Shown one piece after another: positions 59,794-64,000 of a stretch of 64,000 nt of DNA. The notes beneath the pieces were generated by a model. The model made no database searches and was not told where the DNA came from. It saw only the letters and a program-made list of their open reading frames with translations. A program made the position numbers and the translations under genes. Within the stretch, counting starts at the first letter, position 1, and each line of letters begins with the position of its first letter. Origin of the DNA: an uncultured Alphaproteobacteria bacterium (GTDB lineage: Bacteria > Pseudomonadota > Alphaproteobacteria > HIMB59 > GCA-002718135); contig CACNNQ010000002.1 in assembly GCA_902621855.1 (NCBI GenBank), positions 62,001-126,000 of the forward strand. Direction: 5' to 3'.

Positions 59794-60990
59794 AGATATC
59801 ATTTTGCTTCAACAAAAATAATGGAAGTTATAAAAAAAAACTATCTTCAAAATAATAAAACTGCAGCTTTGGTATTGGAAAATGGTGAAATTCTTTTAGG
59901 TTATGGATTAGGGATACAAAAAGCTGTTATTGGAGAGTTATGCTTCAATACATCTCAAACTGGTTATCAAGAAGCATTATCTGATCCCTCATATGCAAAG
60001 CAAATAATTACATTTACTTTTCCACATATTGGAATTGTAGGTACAAATCAAGATGATCAAGAGTCAAAAAAAATCTACGCTGATGCTTGTATTATAAATC
60101 AACCATTATCAGAATATTCAAATTGGAGAGCTGAAAGTGATTTGAATACATATTTTTTAAAAAATAAGATTCCATGCATTTACGGAATTGATACTAGATA
60201 CTTAACGAAGAAATTATCAATAGAAGGGGCAAAAAAAGCAGCAGTTATTCACTTTGGAGAAGGTGAAAATAAAATTGAAAAAATTAAAACTCAACTAAAT
60301 GAGTGGAAAGGTCTTCAAAATTTAGATTTAGCTGGAATAGTATCGACAGAGCAAAACTATAATTGGAAAAAAGGAATATGGAAAAGTAATAAATCAATAA
60401 AAAGACAATTCAAATATAATGTCACATGTTTAGACTTTGGAGTCAAAAATAACATTTTAAGAAATCTAAATGAATTTAATCTGAACCCAACTGTATTAAA
60501 CTTATTTTCTAGCTATGAAGAAATAATAGAAACTAATCCCTTAGGAATTTTTTTATCAAATGGCCCTGGTGATCCTTATGCCACAGGTAGTAAAATAGTT
60601 GATGTAATTAAAAAATTAATTGATGATAAAATTCCAATATTTGGAATATGTCTCGGGCATCAAATTTTAGGATTGGCATTAAATGCAAAAACTAAAAAAA
60701 TGTTTCAGGGTCACAGAGGTTCAAACCACCCCGTCAAAAATCTTACAACTGGAATTGTTGAAATTACTTCACAAAATCATGGTTTTGAAGTTGATAGAGA
60801 TAGTTTTACCAGAGATATAATTGAAACTCATGTTTCACTATTTGACGGGAGCAATGAAGGTTTAAGACATAAACATTTGCCAGTATTTAGTGTTCAATAT
60901 CATCCAGAGGCGTCGCCTGGTCCACATGATAGTCATTATTTGTTTGAAGAATTTTATAATCTTATTGAGAAAAATGCCAAAAAGAACTGA
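59785..60990 (+). CDS. carA: Carbamoyl-phosphate synthase small subunit
   Basis: [33 protein letters not shown]; true start may be ATG 59821. Confidence 0.96.
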   Translation: MPSRYHFASTKIMEVIKKNYLQNNKTAALVLENGEILLGYGLGIQKAVIGELCFNTSQTGYQEALSDPSYAKQIITFTFPHIGIVGTNQDDQESKKIYADACIINQPLSEYSNWRAESDLNTYFLKNKIPCIYGIDTRYLTKKLSIEGAKKAAVIHFGEGENKIEKIKTQLNEWKGLQNLDLAGIVSTEQNYNWKKGIWKSNKSIKRQFKYNVTCLDFGVKNNILRNLNEFNLNPTVLNLFSSYEEIIETNPLGIFLSNGPGDPYATGSKIVDVIKKLIDDKIPIFGICLGHQILGLALNAKTKKMFQGHRGSNHPVKNLTTGIVEITSQNHGFEVDRDSFTRDIIETHVSLFDGSNEGLRHKHLPVFSVQYHPEASPGPHDSHYLFEEFYNLIEKNAKKN

Positions 60991-63900
60991 CATAAATAAA
61001 ATATTAATAGTAGGTGCAGGTCCCATAGTTATTGGTCAGGCTTGTGAATTTGATTACTCGGGTGCTCAGGCATGTAAGTCTCTCAAAGATGAAGGTTACA
61101 AAATTGTATTAATTAACTCAAATCCAGCAACAATAATGACTGATCCAGAATTAGCTGATCAAACTTATATTGAGCCTATAACTAAAGAATTTGTGGAAAG
61201 AATAATCGAAATAGAAAAACCAGATGCTCTTCTACCAACTATGGGGGGTCAGACAGCTTTAAACGTTTCAATGGAACTTTTTAATAATGGTATACTTGAA
61301 AAGCACGGGGTTAAAATGATTGGGGCAAATCCAACAGCAATCGAATTAGCTGAGGATAGGCAAAAATTTAAAGATGCTATGAAAGAAATTGGTCTAACCT
61401 GTCCTAAAAGTTACGTGGTAAACACGATTGAAGAGTCAAAAAGAGTAAAAAATGAATTAAATTTGCCTCTTGTCATAAGACCAAGTTTTACTCTTGGGGG
61501 TACCGGAGGTGGTGTTGCCTATGATGATGAGGGGTTTATTGATTTATGTAATAGGGGTTTAAGTGCTAGCCCGACTAATCAGATACTTATTGAAAAATCT
61601 GTTTCAGGTTGGAAAGAATTTGAAATGGAAGTTGTTAGAGATAATAAAGATAATTGTATTATTGTTTGCTCAATTGAAAATGTTGATCCAATGGGTGTTC
61701 ATACTGGAGATAGTATTACAGTAGCTCCATCCTTAACATTAACTGACAAAGAATATCAAATTTTAAGAAATGCCAGCATTAAGGTTCTTAGAAAAATAGG
61801 AGTAGATACTGGCGGTTCAAATGTTCAATTTGCAATAAATCCTGAAGATGGAGAAATTAATGTAATTGAAATGAATCCAAGAGTTAGTAGATCTTCTGCA
61901 TTAGCATCTAAAGCCACAGGTTTTCCAATAGCAAAAGTTGCTGCAAAATTAGCTGTGGGTTACACTTTGGATGAACTTGCAAATGATATCACTACGACAA
62001 CACCCGCAAGTTTTGAACCAACTATTGATTATGTTGTAACTAAAATTCCAAGATTTACTTTTGAAAAATTTGTTGGTGCTAATTCCGACCTAACAACATC
62101 CATGAAATCAGTTGGTGAAGCAATGAGTATAGGTAGATCTTTTAATGAATCAATCCAAAAGGGGTTTAACTCTCTTGAGTACGGTCTAACTGGTTTTGAT
62201 AAACCAAAACTTAGCTCAAATGATAAAAATACAATCTTGAATGAACTTAAAATACAATCTTCTCAACGCTTGTTAGTCGTAGGAGAAGCTCTAAGAATTG
62301 GATTATCAGTCGATGAAATAAATCAAACTACAAAATATGATAAATGGTTTTTATACCAAATAAAAACAATAATAGATTTTGAAAAAATCTTAAAAGAAAA
62401 AGGGCTCAACAAAGATATAATATTATATGCAAAGAAAATTGGCTTCTCAGATAGCAAAATCTCATCAATATTAAGTATTAAAGAAAAAGAATTAAGAAAA
62501 TTTAGAAATAATAATGATATTAATCCTGTCTTCAGACTTGTTGATACTTGTGCAGGTGAATTTAGTTCTAAAACTCCTTATCTTTATTCTACTTATGACT
62601 GGAATTTTGAAAATACTAAATTCTGTGAAGCAAATCCTACATCAAAAGACAAAGTAATAATACTTGGAGGCGGTCCTAATAGAATAGGTCAAGGCATTGA
62701 ATTTGATTATTGCTGTGTACATGCTGTCTATGCATTGAAAGAAAAAGGCATTGAAACAATAATGATAAATTGTAACCCAGAAACAGTTTCAACTGACTAT
62801 GATACTGCTGATAGACTTTATTTTGAGCCACTTTCAGCTGAAAGTGTTATTGAAATTTACAATAAAGAAAAAAGTAATGGAAATGTTCTTGGTGTGTTAG
62901 TACAATTTGGAGGCCAGACACCTCTAAAAATTGCAAAAGAATTAGAAGAGTCTGGAATAAAAGTTATAGGAACGTCAACTGAAGCAATAGATTTAGCTGA
63001 AGATAGAGATAGATTCAGTGAAATATTAATGAAACTGAAAATTGCTCAACCAAAAAATGCTTTTGCAAATACGGTAGCACAAACTTTAGAAAAAGCTGAA
63101 GAAATTGGATATCCTGTTTTAGTTAGGCCTTCTTATGTTCTTGGAGGAAGAGCTATGCAAATCGCATACGACAAAGATAATTTAGAATCATTTTCTAATG
63201 AAGCTCTTGAAGTTTCTTCAAATAATGTAATTTTAATTGATGAGTATCTTGAGAATGCCAAAGAAATAGATGTAGATATAATTAGAGATAAAAATGGAGA
63301 AATATTCATAGCTGGAATTATGGAACATATCGAAGAAGCAGGAATTCACTCTGGAGATAGTGCTTGTTCCTTACCTCCCTATTCAGTTAGTAAAGAAACT
63401 CAGAATAAAATAATTGAATGGGTATCAAAAATTGCTAAAGAAATTAATGTTGTCGGATTAATGAACACTCAATTAGCAATTAAAGATAAAAAAATATATG
63501 TTTTAGAAGTAAACCCAAGAGCCAGCAGAACTGTACCATTTGTTGCCAAATCAAAAGGTATTCCGATCGCAAAAATTGCAGCAAAAGTAATGGTCGGCGA
63601 AAATCTTAATTCAATTTTGAATGATTATGAAATTAATGAATTAAAAAACTTTAATGTTAAAGAATCTGTTTTTCCTTTCAATAAATTTGATGGAGTTGAT
63701 TTAATACTAGGTCCTGAAATGAAATCGACAGGAGAAGTTATGGGAATAGATGAAACCTTTTTATCTTCCTATATAAAGAGCCAAATAGCCTGTGGTAATA
63801 TTCTTCCATCCAAAGGGACAGTTTTTATCTCAATAGATAATGATAATAAAAAGTTCATTATTGAGATAGCACAAAAGTTAAAAGAATTAGATTTTAATCT

Positions 63901-64000
63901 ACTTGCAACTAAAGGGACTGCTGAATACTTAAATACTAATAACATCAAGACAAAAACAGTAAATAAAGTAAAAGAAGGTAATCCTCATGTAGTTGACTTA
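60974..64000 (+). CDS. carB: Carbamoyl-phosphate synthase large subunit, 3' truncated by the window end
   Basis: [42 protein letters not shown]...; 17-nt overlap with carA; not in the ORF track because it is open at the edge. Confidence 0.95.
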   Translation, partial: MPKRTDINKILIVGAGPIVIGQACEFDYSGAQACKSLKDEGYKIVLINSNPATIMTDPELADQTYIEPITKEFVERIIEIEKPDALLPTMGGQTALNVSMELFNNGILEKHGVKMIGANPTAIELAEDRQKFKDAMKEIGLTCPKSYVVNTIEESKRVKNELNLPLVIRPSFTLGGTGGGVAYDDEGFIDLCNRGLSASPTNQILIEKSVSGWKEFEMEVVRDNKDNCIIVCSIENVDPMGVHTGDSITVAPSLTLTDKEYQILRNASIKVLRKIGVDTGGSNVQFAINPEDGEINVIEMNPRVSRSSALASKATGFPIAKVAAKLAVGYTLDELANDITTTTPASFEPTIDYVVTKIPRFTFEKFVGANSDLTTSMKSVGEAMSIGRSFNESIQKGFNSLEYGLTGFDKPKLSSNDKNTILNELKIQSSQRLLVVGEALRIGLSVDEINQTTKYDKWFLYQIKTIIDFEKILKEKGLNKDIILYAKKIGFSDSKISSILSIKEKELRKFRNNNDINPVFRLVDTCAGEFSSKTPYLYSTYDWNFENTKFCEANPTSKDKVIILGGGPNRIGQGIEFDYCCVHAVYALKEKGIETIMINCNPETVSTDYDTADRLYFEPLSAESVIEIYNKEKSNGNVLGVLVQFGGQTPLKIAKELEESGIKVIGTSTEAIDLAEDRDRFSEILMKLKIAQPKNAFANTVAQTLEKAEEIGYPVLVRPSYVLGGRAMQIAYDKDNLESFSNEALEVSSNNVILIDEYLENAKEIDVDIIRDKNGEIFIAGIMEHIEEAGIHSGDSACSLPPYSVSKETQNKIIEWVSKIAKEINVVGLMNTQLAIKDKKIYVLEVNPRASRTVPFVAKSKGIPIAKIAAKVMVGENLNSILNDYEINELKNFNVKESVFPFNKFDGVDLILGPEMKSTGEVMGIDETFLSSYIKSQIACGNILPSKGTVFISIDNDNKKFIIEIAQKLKELDFNLLATKGTAEYLNTNNIKTKTVNKVKEGNPHVVDL

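Overview
This window is an AT-rich, densely packed chromosomal segment. I infer an alphaproteobacterium of a streamlined marine type (SAR11/HIMB59-like) from the permuted two-piece tmRNA, the operon content and the compaction. Left to right it carries: mrdA(partial)-mreDCB; leuA-ilvC-ilvN-ilvB; miaA-degP/Do-DUF2065-hflC-hflK; mrp, thyA, folA; a circularly permuted tmRNA (ssrA); an accessory/scar region of about 15-19.3 kb; sspB, gpmA, fumC; an almost complete dcw division/cell-wall cluster (lpxC-ftsZ-ftsA-ftsQ-ddl-murB-murC-murG-ftsW-murD-mraY-murF-murE-ftsI-ftsL-rsmH-mraZ); rnpB; amidase, bamD, ligA, uvrD, mlaA, mlaC; a sugar ABC transporter operon with aldolase, Gfo/Idh and aldo/keto reductase genes; a CAU-anticodon tRNA; an MBL hydrolase, rpoD, dnaG, yqeY; and carA-carB(partial). 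Most of the window is ordinary core genome. The best candidates for follow-up are in the tmRNA-adjacent region. They are a tmRNA with a 5-nt internal spacer and an E. coli-like tag, a 13-bp direct repeat of the tmRNA 3' end bounding a ~0.8 kb HEAT-like-ORF cassette with four CTACGAAG repeats, an inverted copy of the same tmRNA end ~2.8 kb away, a secreted-protein gene whose start is split from its body by an A7 tract, and a truncated acyltransferase start overlapping an FkbM methyltransferase. Regulatory candidates elsewhere are four perfectly spaced TGGGN repeats at mraZ, terminator-like hairpins abutting the start codons of lpxC and a sugar permease gene, and an inverted repeat over the carA start. 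No complete, clearly novel multi-gene system (e.g. defence, CRISPR, BGC) was found.
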